Shown here: one piece after another, positions 51,685-60,586 of the stretch
Position numbering within the stretch: the first letter of the stretch is position 1
How the letters are laid out: every line of letters begins with the position of its first letter
Source of the DNA: Micromonospora narathiwatensis
GTDB lineage: Bacteria; Actinomycetota; Actinomycetes; Mycobacteriales; Micromonosporaceae
Reading direction: 5' to 3'
Assembly (NCBI RefSeq): GCF_900089605.1
Contig: NZ_LT594324.1
Location: 5,890,001-5,954,000 of the forward strand
Length of the DNA stretch: 64,000 bases
Notes under the pieces: model-generated
The model's database searches: none
Told to the model about the DNA's origin: nothing
The model's input: the letters and a program-made list of their open reading frames with translations, nothing else
Position numbers and translations under genes: made by a program

Positions 51685-52836
51685 ATGAGCGAGTACCAGT
51701 ACTACGAGTTCACCGCCGTCGACCGGCCCCTCACCGGCCGGGAGCGGGCCGAGCTGCGGTCGCTGTCGACCCGGGCCGACATCACCGCCACCAGCTTCGT
51801 GAACACCTACGAGTGGGGCGACTTCAAGGGCGATCCGCGCACGCTGGTGGAGCGGTACTTCGACGCGCACCTGTACCTGGCGAACTGGGGCACCCGCCGG
51901 CTCATGCTGCGGCTACCGAAGCACGTGCTCGACCCCGTCACGGTCGCCCAGTACTGCCAGGGTGGCAGCGCATCCGCGTGGACCGCCGGCACGCACGTCA
52001 TCATCGACCTGCACGACGAGGACGAGGACGGCACCGACGAGTGGGACCTCGACGGCCACGGTCTGCTCGCCTCCATCATTCCGGTTCGGGCCGGCCTCGC
52101 CGCCGGTGATCTGCGCCTGCTGTACCTGGGCTGGCTGCGCTGCGTACAGTCCGCCGAGATCGCCGACGACGAGCCCGAGCCGCCCGTCCCGACCGGGCTG
52201 GGCACCCTCGACGCGCCCCTCACCGCCGTCGCCGAGTTCCTGCGCATCGACCCCGACCTGATCGCGGCCGCGGCGGCTGGGTCGGCGCCGGCCGCCTCCG
52301 GTGAACCGGCCGCCGCGCAACTACGCACCTGGGTCGTCGGGCTGCCCGCCCGGGACAAGGACGCCATTCTGACCGACCTGATCACTGGCGGCGACAGCCA
52401 CCTACGCAGCCGACTGCTGCGCCGCTACCGCGACGCACACCACACCGATACGCCCACCCCAGCAGTCGCCCGTACCGCCGGGGAACTGCTCGCCACCGCC
52501 GCGGAGTTGCGCGCCCAGCGAAAACGACGGGACGCCGAGCAGCGCGAACGCGACCGGATTCGCCGGGAACGGTCTGCCGCAGCAGCCCGGCAACGGCACC
52601 TCGACGCCCTCGCGGTCGATCAACCCGCCGCCTGGCAGCGGGTCGACGACCTCATCGCCACGAAGAAGCCCCGCGAGTACGACACCGCCGTACAACTCAT
52701 CGTCGACCTGCGCGACCTCGCCGAAGGCGACGGAGACAGCACGTCGTTCCGGCACCGGTTGGCCGAGCTACGAGCAGTGCACGCCCGCAAGCCCAGCCTG
52801 CTCGAACGCCTCAACCTCGCAGGCCTTGACACCTGA
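51685..52836 (+). CDS. Orphan protein with acidic N-domain and charged coiled-coil C-domain
   Basis: A 383-residue soluble protein. The N-terminal half (VDRPLTGRERAELRSLSTRADITATSFVNTYEWGDFKGDP, then HVIIDLHDEDEDG) reads as a conserved actinobacterial domain I recall but cannot name. The C-terminal third is an Arg/Glu-rich coiled coil (LRAQRKRRDAEQRERDRIRRERS). It seems cotranscribed with the 103-residue gene. Function unknown; association with the primase-helicase is by position. Confidence 0.72.
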   Translation: MSEYQYYEFTAVDRPLTGRERAELRSLSTRADITATSFVNTYEWGDFKGDPRTLVERYFDAHLYLANWGTRRLMLRLPKHVLDPVTVAQYCQGGSASAWTAGTHVIIDLHDEDEDGTDEWDLDGHGLLASIIPVRAGLAAGDLRLLYLGWLRCVQSAEIADDEPEPPVPTGLGTLDAPLTAVAEFLRIDPDLIAAAAAGSAPAASGEPAAAQLRTWVVGLPARDKDAILTDLITGGDSHLRSRLLRRYRDAHHTDTPTPAVARTAGELLATAAELRAQRKRRDAEQRERDRIRRERSAAAARQRHLDALAVDQPAAWQRVDDLIATKKPREYDTAVQLIVDLRDLAEGDGDSTSFRHRLAELRAVHARKPSLLERLNLAGLDT

Positions 52837-53192
52837 GGCTTGGTTCGCCGCCCGGTGACCGTCACCGAGGCGCGCAAGATCGTGAACCGCCCGGCGTCCC
52901 CGGCGCGACGTCCCTGACAGCGGCGGCTTGGGCTCCGGGTGTCCGTCGGGACCCGCAACCGGGCATCGAACTGTGTCGTTTGCTGGGGTGGACCCGGAGG
53001 GTCGGGTGACTGTCTGGGTGTGTGCTGCCGATGTCATGGCCAGCTAGGAGTAGGACGCCCCGGCCCTCGCTGATGACCGCTGTATCAGCACTGGATGGAG
53101 ACTTGCGACCGATCGCCCTTTCCGAAGTTGTGGCTACTGAACCGCGGCGGGTCCACGCCCCTTGACCAGACAACCGAAGAGGGTGATGCCCG
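52837..53192. other. Noncoding stretch up to the IS110 transposase
   Basis: No gene supported. The left end of the IS110 element must lie within it but could not be fixed, since IS110 elements lack terminal inverted repeats. Confidence 0.4.
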
Positions 53193-54190
53193 ATGGGCAG
53201 CCTGTGGGCCGGCGTCGATGTCGGCAAGACCCACCACCACGTGTGCGTCGTCGACGACGACGGCACCGTGGTCTTATCTGAGAAGATCCCTAACGACCAG
53301 CAGGCCATCGGCGGCATCGCCGGACGGCTCGGTAAGCGCCGTAAGCCGATCCGCTGGGCCATCGACCTGCGGGGCGGACCCGCCTCGCTGCTGCTGGCGG
53401 TGCTGTTCGACCGCGGTGCGGACGTGCGCTACGTCAGCGGCACGGTCACCTCCCGGATGGCGGAGGCGTTCCACGGCGAACGCAAGACCGACGCCCACGA
53501 CGCCTACGTCATCGCCCAGACCCTGCGCATGCGCGCCAATCTACCGACCCTCACCGTGGCCGACGGGGTGCAGCAGCAGTTGAAGCTGCTCGTCTCCCGC
53601 CGCCTGGACCTGGTCGCCGACCGGGTCCGCATCACCGCCCGTATCCAGGACCTCCTGACCATGATCAGCCCTCCCCTCGAGAAGGTGCTGAACCTGCGCA
53701 GCAAGGGCGCGCTGCGGCTCCTCGCGCAGTGGCAGACCCCTGGCGGGCTGCGCCGCGCCGGTGAAGCCCGCATCCTGGCCCACCTGTGCCAGGACGGCGT
53801 GCGGGCCGCCAAGGCACTCACCACCAAGGTCCTCACTGCCGCGCGGACGCAGACCGTCGCCGTCGCGGGTGAGGCCACCGCGGCCGTGATCGTGGCGGAG
53901 ATGGCGACCGATCTGGAGGCGGTCAACGAGCGCATCACCGCCATCGAAGCCACCATCGCTGCGGTTGTCGCCGAGCACGAACTGGGCGAGATCGTCACCA
54001 GCCTGCCCGGCATCGGCACCACCCTCGCCGCCGAGTTCCTCGCCCACGCCGGCACCCTCACCACCTACGCCAGCCCCGCGGCGCTCGCCGCCCACGCCGG
54101 CCTCGCACCTGTCTCTCGCGACTCCGGGCGTCGGCAAGGTCACCAGGTTCGGCCCCATCGCTACCATCGCGGGCTACGCCGAGTGTTTAG

Positions 54191-55876
54191 CCTGGATCCG
54201 TGGACGAGGGCTGGTCCATTGTGGCTGGGGCGGCGTGGAAATATGACGAGAGTGCCCTCTGGGCTGGGATGATCGGGTTTGTCTAGAACGCGAATCTCAC
54301 CAGCTCGGAAGGGCACTCTCGGTGCAAGGATCTCATGCCTGGCGTGCGGACAGCGCGGTGTTCGACGAGGACAATCTCGTGTCGTGTGCAGGGCTGGTGC
54401 CTGTGCTGGAACTGGCGGAGCAGGCAGGGTTGTCCCGCCTGTTGGACGAGCACGTCCAGTTCGCCTGCGAGCGGCTCAAGTCCGGTGCGGCGAACCCGAC
54501 GCCGAAGCTGACCTCGATCATCGCCGGGATGGCCGCCGGCGCGGACAGCATCGATGACCTGGACGTCATCCGGTCCGGTGGGATGAAGAAGCTGTTCAGC
54601 CGGGTCTACGCCAATTCCACGTTGGGGATCTTCCTGCGGGAGTTCACCCACGGCCACACCCGCCAACTGTCAGCGGTGCTGCGCCGGCACCTGGTCGCCC
54701 TCGCGCAGCAGACCCCGGTGCTGGACGGCATCAACGACCACGTCTTCATCGACATCGACTCACTGCTGCGCCCGGTATACGGGCACGCCAAGCAGGGCGC
54801 CTCGTTCGGGCACACGAAGATCGCGGGCAAAACCATCCTGCGCCGGGGCCTGTCGCCCCTGGCCGTCACGATCTGCACCGCGACGGCGGCACCCGTGCTG
54901 GCCGGCGTGCGGTTACGGGCCGGACGCGCCGGCTCAGCCAAAGGCGCCGCGTCCATGCTCACCGAGGGCATCAACACCGCTATCGCCTGCGGCGCGGACC
55001 CGGCAAAGATCCTGGTACGCGGCGACTCCGCCTACTGCAGCGGCAAGGTCATCACCGCGGTCGTCAAAGCCGCAGCGCAGTTCTCGTTCGCCATCGCCCG
55101 CAACCCGGCCGTCGACGCCGCGATCGCCACCATCGGCGACGAGCAGTACACGCCCGTGCACTACCCAGGCGCCGTCACCGACCCCGACACCGGGCAACTG
55201 ATCTCCGACGCCCACGTCGCCGAAGTCGAATACACCGCCTTCGCCGACACCCGCCACCGCATCACCGGCCGGCTCATCGTCCGCCGCGTCCTGGACGCCA
55301 ACACCCAGGACCCCCTGTTCCCGGTCTGGCGCTACCACCCGTTCTTCACCAACAACCCCGAGCCCGTCACCAGCGCCGACATCACCCACCGACACCACGC
55401 CACCTGCGAAACCGTCTGGTCCGACCTCATCGACGGCCCCTGGGCCCACCAGCCCTCCGGCTCGTTCAACGCCAACACAGCCTGGTGCATCCTGGCCGCG
55501 ATCACCCACAACCTGCTCCGCGCCGCCGGCACCCTCACCGGCACCGCCCGCTACGCCACGGCCCGAGGCGCCACCCTGCGCACCCACTTGATCAACATCC
55601 CGGCCCGACTCGCCCGCCCACAACGCCGCCCCGTGCTGCACCTACCCAGCCACTGGCCCCGAACCCAGGCATGGCTCACCCTCTGGAACGCCGTCTTCAC
55701 CACATAAACACCCCGACCCGCGCACAGCACCCCGGCCACCACACGCATCCACGCTCACCACACGACCATGAACCGAGAACGCTGGGCAGACCAGCAGCAC
55801 AACCACACCCTCAAACCAACACCAAGATCGAATCACCCGATCACCGGCCGACTCGAAACCGGTCCACGGATCGAGG
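54191..55876 (+). mobile_element. IS1380-family insertion sequence
   Basis: Terminal inverted repeats CCTGGATCCGTGGAC (54191-54205) and GTCCACGGATCGAGG (55862-55876) match at 14 of 15 positions. The direct target duplication TTTAG flanks it at 54186-54190 and 55877-55881. It carries one transposase. Intact ends and gene suggest a recent insertion. Confidence 0.92.
54322..55707 (+). CDS. IS1380-family DDE transposase
   Basis: A 461-residue transposase. Motifs include INDHVFIDIDSLLRPVYGHAKQG (first Asp), KILVRGDSAYCSGKVI (second Asp) and a C-terminal W..DLIDGPWAHQ with NANTAWCILAAITHNL. Length is normal. GTG start with GAAGGG upstream, 130 bp inside the left inverted repeat. Codon use is consistent with the genome. 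Confidence 0.93.
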   Translation: MQGSHAWRADSAVFDEDNLVSCAGLVPVLELAEQAGLSRLLDEHVQFACERLKSGAANPTPKLTSIIAGMAAGADSIDDLDVIRSGGMKKLFSRVYANSTLGIFLREFTHGHTRQLSAVLRRHLVALAQQTPVLDGINDHVFIDIDSLLRPVYGHAKQGASFGHTKIAGKTILRRGLSPLAVTICTATAAPVLAGVRLRAGRAGSAKGAASMLTEGINTAIACGADPAKILVRGDSAYCSGKVITAVVKAAAQFSFAIARNPAVDAAIATIGDEQYTPVHYPGAVTDPDTGQLISDAHVAEVEYTAFADTRHRITGRLIVRRVLDANTQDPLFPVWRYHPFFTNNPEPVTSADITHRHHATCETVWSDLIDGPWAHQPSGSFNANTAWCILAAITHNLLRAAGTLTGTARYATARGATLRTHLINIPARLARPQRRPVLHLPSHWPRTQAWLTLWNAVFTT

Positions 55877-56093
55877 TTTAGCATGTCCAGCTTCACCGCC
55901 CTGACCCACTGCCCACGATCGCGCGCCTACTACGACAAGAAACGAGCCGAAGGAAAAACCCACCGCCAAGCCACCGCCGCCCTGTCCAGACAACGCCTCA
56001 ACGTCCTCTGGGCCTGCATCCGCGACAAGACCCCTTACCAGCCCAAGCAGTCAAGATCAGCGGGGGTGGCGTCATGCGAACTCGCGTAGAGAC

Positions 56094-56328
56094 TCCTCCA
56101 GCGGGTGCCAACCCGGGTCAACCGGTGCCAGCGGGGGTCACCCGTGGCCGACCGCCGGCCGCAACCCGGGGTTCGTGTGCTCGGGGTGTGGTCCTGGGCC
56201 GGGAGAACAGGGGTCCGGGTGACGTGGGTGAACGTGGGCCACTCCCTGCCACCCCAGGCGAACCCCAAGGTCGCTAGACTAGGCCCTCGCGCCCTCGTAG
56301 CTCAGGGGATAGAGCATCGGTTTCCTAA
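56094..56328 (+). repeat. Right copy of the tRNA-Arg(CCU) upstream region plus 5' half
   Basis: Partner of 47251-47484; here the flank runs into the complete tRNA. Its left edge abuts the IS110 right end. Includes the probable tRNA promoter (TAGACT about 15 bp before the tRNA). Confidence 0.88.
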
Positions 56329-56366
56329 ACCGTGTGTCGCAGGTTCGAATCCTGCCGGGGGCACCA
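56291..56366 (+). tRNA. tRNA-Arg (anticodon CCU)
   Basis: Seventy-six bases including encoded CCA. Acceptor GCCCTCG pairs with CGGGGGC, D-stem GCTC/GAGC, anticodon loop TTCCTAA, T-arm GCAGG-TTCGAAT-CCTGC. It is the integration site of the element to its right, whose integrase gene starts 155 bp beyond. Confidence 0.95.
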
Positions 56367-56370
56367 AGAC

Positions 56371-56405
56371 AAGGCCCTGACCAGCAAGAAGCTGGCCAGG
56401 GCCTT
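56371..56405 (+). terminator. Terminator of tRNA-Arg
   Basis: Stem AAGGCCCTGACCAGC / GCTGGCCAGGGCCTT (one mismatch), AAGAA loop, 5 bases after the CCA end. Confidence 0.85.
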
Positions 56406-56520
56406 GATGCGTATCTATGCGGTTTTGAATCGCCCCCCGAAAACCCCTCAGTAACGCTGGTGGGCGATCGGGTTCTAGCGGGTCCGTGGTGGGGCATGTC
56501 GGGGGACGGTCCCTGTGTGT

Positions 56521-57738
56521 CTATCCGGTCCGGCGTGCGCCATGGGGGCGACGCTCGTGGCTGGTCGTGGCCCGGCCAGCGCCGAGTTGTTCGAGGATGT
56601 CGGAGCTGTCCGGGGCGAGAGCGGGCTTGACGATGTAGTGCCTGTTGGTGACCTGCTCGGTGGCGTGCCCGAGTTGGGCTGCGGCGTGCTTGGCGTCAGC
56701 CTCCTTGTCGATCAGGGTGGCGACGGTCTTGCGGAAGGTGTGTGGCGTGACCCATTCGAGGCCAGCGTCAACGCGGGCCTGACGCCACTGGCGGCGCACG
56801 TTCTGCGGAGACAGCCAGGTGCCGCGCCGGGAGGCGAAGATCGCATCGTGAGGGTTGTCGGCGGCCGTGAGTTTTCGGGCCATCAGCATCCCGACTGCGA
56901 AGCGAGGAAGGACAACGGTTCGGAAACCGGCGTCGGATTTCGTCCAGTCCTGCCGGAAGAAGCCCTTGCCCTTGAGGTAGACGATCGTGCCGCAGATGGT
57001 CAGTGTCGGGCGTTCGGCGGCAAGGTCGAGGTCTTCCCAGCGCGTTGCCAGGATCTCGCCGATGCGGGCGCCGGTGGCGAGCATGAGGTCGATGATGTCG
57101 CCCAGATCGCCGGTGTGCCGGGGCCCGGGTTTACCGGGGGTGGTCTTCTGCCACCGTTGGATCGCCGCACGGACGCCCTCCAGCTGCTCCGTTTCCAGGG
57201 CGACGACCTTGCGGCGCGGGTTGCGTAGTCGGCCGGTGTCGCGGACGGGGTTGGTGGTTATTGCGCCACGGCGTACGGCTAGGGCGAGCATCTGCGTGAG
57301 GACGACCTTCGCGAGCCTGGCGGCTGTCGGGCGGTCCTCGGCGACCTTGCGCAGGAACTTGTCGATGCGGCCGACGGTGGCCTCTCGGATCCGAAGGTTG
57401 CCCAGGGCGGGCACAACCGAGACGCGCACGCTGACTTCGTACTGGCTGATGGTCTGGGGCGCGAGACGCTCCTCTGCGGTGATCTCGTCGAGCCAAAGGC
57501 TGGCGAGTTTGCTGATGTGGGTCTCCCGGGTGATCTCGTCGTCGTTGGGAGCGGCACGGTCACGAAGTTTGACCTTGAGCGCCCGGATAGCGGCGGGGCC
57601 GGTGGTGTCGGTGGCCTCGACGTCGCGGGTGCTGCCGTCGTAGTCGCGGAATCGGGCTCGGGCGCAGTACCGGTTGGGGCCGAGCTTCTCGGTGCGGATG
57701 TTGCCCCAGGTCCCGATGGGTAGTGGAGGTCGGGCCAT
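56521..57738 (-). CDS. int: Tyrosine-recombinase integrase of the ICE
   Basis: A 405-residue integrase. N-terminal arm-binding part, SAM-like core-binding domain (about 70-160) and catalytic domain with Arg225 (TGARIGEIL), His333-x-x-Arg336 (HTFRK), His358 (LGHAT) and Tyr368 (NRHYI): the complete R-H-R-H-Y set. Its 3' end faces the tRNA. Separated from xis by only 3 bp. Mediates integration at the tRNA; predicted cut within the anticodon loop or T-arm. Confidence 0.95.
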   Translation of the reverse strand: MARPPLPIGTWGNIRTEKLGPNRYCARARFRDYDGSTRDVEATDTTGPAAIRALKVKLRDRAAPNDDEITRETHISKLASLWLDEITAEERLAPQTISQYEVSVRVSVVPALGNLRIREATVGRIDKFLRKVAEDRPTAARLAKVVLTQMLALAVRRGAITTNPVRDTGRLRNPRRKVVALETEQLEGVRAAIQRWQKTTPGKPGPRHTGDLGDIIDLMLATGARIGEILATRWEDLDLAAERPTLTICGTIVYLKGKGFFRQDWTKSDAGFRTVVLPRFAVGMLMARKLTAADNPHDAIFASRRGTWLSPQNVRRQWRQARVDAGLEWVTPHTFRKTVATLIDKEADAKHAAAQLGHATEQVTNRHYIVKPALAPDSSDILEQLGAGRATTSHERRPHGARRTG

Positions 57739-57741
57739 GGC

Positions 57742-57951
57742 TCAGCGCTCCGGGTCGGTTTGGGCGTCGAGCCAGCGGTCGACCTCGCTGCGCCGGTAGC
57801 GCAGGGTGTTGCCGACCCGGATGGCGCGCGGTCCCTTACCTCGGCTGTGCCAGGCGTAGAGCGTGTTCTTCGGCTTGCCCAACCAGGTCGCGACGTCATC
57901 GATGGTCAGGAGGGGGTCGGGTCGCGACTCGCCGGCGGTCGAGGCGCTCAC
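57742..57951 (-). CDS. xis: Excisionase-like MerR-type DNA-binding protein
   Basis: A 69-residue winged-helix protein, LLTIDDVATWLGKPKNTLYAWHSRGKGPRAIRVGNTLRYRRSEVDRWL, the helix_turn_helix_17 excisionase pattern. The GTG start overlaps the TGA of the methyltransferase gene (GTGA). Bends DNA to help the integrase excise the element. Confidence 0.9.
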   Translation of the reverse strand: MSASTAGESRPDPLLTIDDVATWLGKPKNTLYAWHSRGKGPRAIRVGNTLRYRRSEVDRWLDAQTDPER

Positions 57952-59186
57952 GGCCGGTCTGCCGTGTCGGATGACCCGGCCTGCTGGCATGGTGCGTTGG
58001 GGCCGGCGAGCGGATGGTGGGCGATGGTGACGGCCCGTTCGGGCCCGGGGGTGTTGTGTGGATGGGGCGGGCACGGTGCGGGTGTCCTTTCAGCGTCCCG
58101 GCCCGGGTCGGGCCGGGTGTGGATGACGCTGCCGCCGGGGTTGACGGGGTGCGCCGGGTGTGCCCGTCGATCCACGCTGGTCGGGGTGGAGTCATCAAGC
58201 CCACGGCCGGCGGGCGGTGCGGCGAGGGTGACGCCGCCCTGCGCGGAGTTGTGCGGGTTGTGGTTCGTCCTGCGTAGCTGAAACAGCAGAAGATCCTCGT
58301 GCTGGATGAGCCATTGCGGATCGCCGGTGTTGATGGCGTCGCGGACGTTCTTCATCTGGAAGAACGAGGCCCGTGGCACCAGCACGCCGTCGCGGACTCC
58401 GGCGATGAGCGCCACGAGTTCTTCGACCAGGGTCAGTCCGGCGGCGAGTCCGGCGGCGGCGACCATGCCGGGGATGTCGATGAGTTCGCCGCGTCGGCGG
58501 TAGGGGCGGGCGGTGACGGCGACGTACCCGCCGGGCCGCAGCACGGCGGCGCAGCCGGTGAGGATCTGGGTGAATCCATCGGCCAGTTCGACGTGTTCGG
58601 TGTAGGCGAGGTTGCCGGCGTCGGCACCGTACCGGTGGTGGATCTTGCGGACTTTGCCTCGGCGGGGGCCGGGGGTGCGGACGTGGCCGTGGGTGGACGG
58701 CCCGTACGGCGGGGAGGTGATGACCAGCGAGACGCGACCGTGGACGTCGGCTGGCAGCAGGGCGGGGAGCCGGCGGGCGTCGCCGGTGTAGATCTCGCCG
58801 GTGCCGGTTGCGCCCTGGCTGGTGGCGAGGCGGATGTTGTCGGCGGCGTGTTGTGCCCAGCGGTTCTCGTACTCGACGCCGATGCCGTGTCGGCCGAGGT
58901 GCATGGCTTCCACGAGGGTGGTGCCGATGCCGGCCATGGGGTCTACGACCAGATCGCCGGGCTGGGTGTAGGTGGCGGTGAGGTAGCGGGGGATGGTGGG
59001 CAGCATCTTGCCCGGGTGTTCCATGGAGGCCGGGGTGTACCGGCCGCGCCGCAAGTCTCGGGAGGCGGTCTGTCCGGTCAGCAGAACCGAGCCCTGCATC
59101 CCATCGGCGATGAGGGCGAACAGCCGCGCAACGTCGCTCGCGTCGAGGTCGGAGGTGGAAGCGGCGGTGGGGACGGGCTCACGCAT
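57948..59186 (-). CDS. ICE-encoded DNA adenine/cytosine-N4 methyltransferase
   Basis: A 412-residue amino-methyltransferase. SAM motif I is VVDPMAGIGTTLVEA (residues 81-94), catalytic motif IV is ITSPPYG (SPPY at 158-161), and RPGGYVAVTARPY follows. SPPY is typical of N4-cytosine and TRM11-like N6-adenine enzymes, so the methylated base is not determined. The last 110 residues are a Pro/Arg/His-rich tail. No restriction nuclease gene is adjacent. It overlaps a second methyltransferase-like gene by 8 bp and xis by 4 bp. Confidence 0.88.
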   Translation of the reverse strand: MREPVPTAASTSDLDASDVARLFALIADGMQGSVLLTGQTASRDLRRGRYTPASMEHPGKMLPTIPRYLTATYTQPGDLVVDPMAGIGTTLVEAMHLGRHGIGVEYENRWAQHAADNIRLATSQGATGTGEIYTGDARRLPALLPADVHGRVSLVITSPPYGPSTHGHVRTPGPRRGKVRKIHHRYGADAGNLAYTEHVELADGFTQILTGCAAVLRPGGYVAVTARPYRRRGELIDIPGMVAAAGLAAGLTLVEELVALIAGVRDGVLVPRASFFQMKNVRDAINTGDPQWLIQHEDLLLFQLRRTNHNPHNSAQGGVTLAAPPAGRGLDDSTPTSVDRRAHPAHPVNPGGSVIHTRPDPGRDAERTPAPCPPHPHNTPGPERAVTIAHHPLAGPNAPCQQAGSSDTADRP

Positions 59187-59868
59187 CGGTGTCCTTTTGG
59201 TCGAGGGTGGTCGCCGTGAACGCCAGGACGTCCATGTGAGTGCGCAGGTGCCGCCCGTGCAGCAGCGCGGGGACGGTGCTCGCGGCGGTCGCCGCGTCGG
59301 TGCGCGGGTCGTGGGCCGGGAGGGGGAGCACCAGCACCGGGATGTGCTGGTGGTAGTTCAGCCCGGCGATGCGGGCGGCGCTGATGACGATGCTGCGCCG
59401 AGAAATCTGACCCGACTCAAGGCCGTGGGTGGGCAGCGCGACGAGGACGAAGCCGCCGGGGCGCAGTAGCCGGTGCCACCGGTGCATCGCTGCGGCGGTG
59501 TCGCGCAGTCCGAGGTCATCGCGATCGGGGCGGGGCAGTCCAGCCAGCAACAGCGCAACGCCGTCCTCGGCGACGCGCCGGGCGCGGACGGGCCGTCCGT
59601 CGGTGACTCGGAGGTCGTCACCGTCGGTGGTGATGGTGCCGGAGTGGCGGTGCAGATACCGGGCGGCCTTCGACACGGTCGGGTGGTTGTCGAGGTCAGC
59701 CACGAGGTCGCCGTCGCGGGTGTAGTGCCGGATCAGCCAGGCGAGGCGCTGCGGGTCGAGTCCGTGCCATGCGGCCGGGTCGACTAGCGGCGCGGCGCGG
59801 CGGTGGACGGGGACGAGGAACAGCCCGACGGGTGGGCGTTCGGGGTGGTGCGAGTGGGTCTGCGGCAT
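59179..59868 (-). CDS. Degenerate methyltransferase-like partner
   Basis: A 229-residue protein, first in the leftward ICE operon. The fold reads like a methyltransferase (GLFLVPVHRR, RHYTRDGDLVADLDNHP where motif I should be, RLLRPGGFVLVALPTHG for motif VI-VIII region). However the SAM glycine loop and the (D/N/S)PPY motif are missing: the motif IV position reads LLLAGLPRPD. It probably lacks catalysis and may be a DNA-recognition or structural partner of the coupled active enzyme. ATG 59868 chosen; the in-frame extension upstream is noncoding-like. Confidence 0.75.
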   Translation of the reverse strand: MPQTHSHHPERPPVGLFLVPVHRRAAPLVDPAAWHGLDPQRLAWLIRHYTRDGDLVADLDNHPTVSKAARYLHRHSGTITTDGDDLRVTDGRPVRARRVAEDGVALLLAGLPRPDRDDLGLRDTAAAMHRWHRLLRPGGFVLVALPTHGLESGQISRRSIVISAARIAGLNYHQHIPVLVLPLPAHDPRTDAATAASTVPALLHGRHLRTHMDVLAFTATTLDQKDTDA

Positions 59869-59982
59869 GGGTGGTGGGCCACGTCCGCCGACAAGCGCTG
59901 ACACTAAGGGAATACAGATCAGGGCCTCGATTTGGAGGACAGCGCCCCGCCCACCGGCCGCTGAGTCCGACGCGTTCGGCGT

Positions 59983-60020
59983 GTTCAACCGGGATGAACA
60001 AGATCGTGAGAAGGTTGAAC
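59983..60020 (-). promoter_or_regulatory. Operator-like site of the leftward ICE operon
   Basis: GTTCAACC (59983-59990) and its inverse GGTTGAAC (60013-60020) enclose GAACAAGATCGT. The same GTTCAACC and GAACAAGATC words recur at 60459-60480 in front of the rightward operon. It lies about 115 bp before the leftward start. Confidence 0.6.
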
Positions 60021-60458
60021 GCGCAGGTCAACGGTTGTACACCAGCCTTTGACAAGCCGTGACCGAGATGGAGAGGAATAACGGCCGAGCCGGCAGCGCC
60101 CTGGCGGTGACCCAAGCTTCGCCGATCGCTTCTCGCGATGCCACGTACAAGATCAACCTCTCACCATGAACACGGTCGTCTCGGCAACGGAATGCCGTGA
60201 ACACGCTCTGCCGTAGCTCGCGGACTGCGCGCCGACCATGAACACCTCCGGCCCGAGACCTTCGGCGCGGGCCTTTTTCGCATCAATGCCATCGGATGCG
60301 TACGCGGTTGTCCGAGCCCTCGACGGGGCGACCGGTGCCCCCGGCGGGCGGCGGCTTGAACGGGCAGCGAGCCGGTTGCACACGGCTGTGATTTCGGCGG
60401 AGCCATCGTCAGGCATCGCATCGGAGACTGTCATCGCCGTCCCGGCTGATCACGCTCA

Positions 60459-60503
60459 GTTCAACCTAGAACAAGATCATCGGTGTTCAAGTTGTGTTCA
60501 ACC
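60459..60503 (+). promoter_or_regulatory. Operator-like site of the rightward ICE operon
   Basis: GTTCAACC (60459-60466), GAACAAGATCAT (60469-60480), then TGTTCAA (60484) and a second GTTCAACC (60496-60503). It is 84-128 bp before the rightward ATG. Similarity to the site at 59983-60020 suggests a shared regulator. Confidence 0.6.
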
Positions 60504-60586
60504 GCCCTGGTGGCGTGGGTGCTGCACCGCCGACCGGCCTTCGATCGCCGGCCCGGCAATCCCAAACACCACCAGGGAGTACACCC

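Larger units (their letters stand above)
53193..56089 (+). pseudogene. IS110-family transposase interrupted by an IS1380 element
   Basis: The 5' part (53193-54190) encodes a DEDD transposase: LWAGVDVGKTHHHVCVV, RKTDAHDAYVIAQTLR, and the Tnp20 block LPGIGTTLAAEFLAHAGTLTTY. The 3' part (55882-56089) encodes SFTALTHCPRSRAYYDKKRAEGK and VLWACIRDKTPYQP. Removing the insertion and one copy of TTTAG restores a single frame of about 402 residues reading GLRRVFSMSSFTALTH, the normal length. Hence a single clean disruption. Confidence 0.92.
59869..60586. promoter_or_regulatory. ICE control region between divergent operons
   Basis: 718 bp with no supported gene. It holds two related regulatory sites (59983-60020 and 60459-60503) and a terminator-like hairpin GGCCCG...CGGGCC followed by five T at 60250-60278. 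Short ATG frames (60174, 60239) beginning MNT occur before the hairpin and could be leader peptides. Confidence 0.6.
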
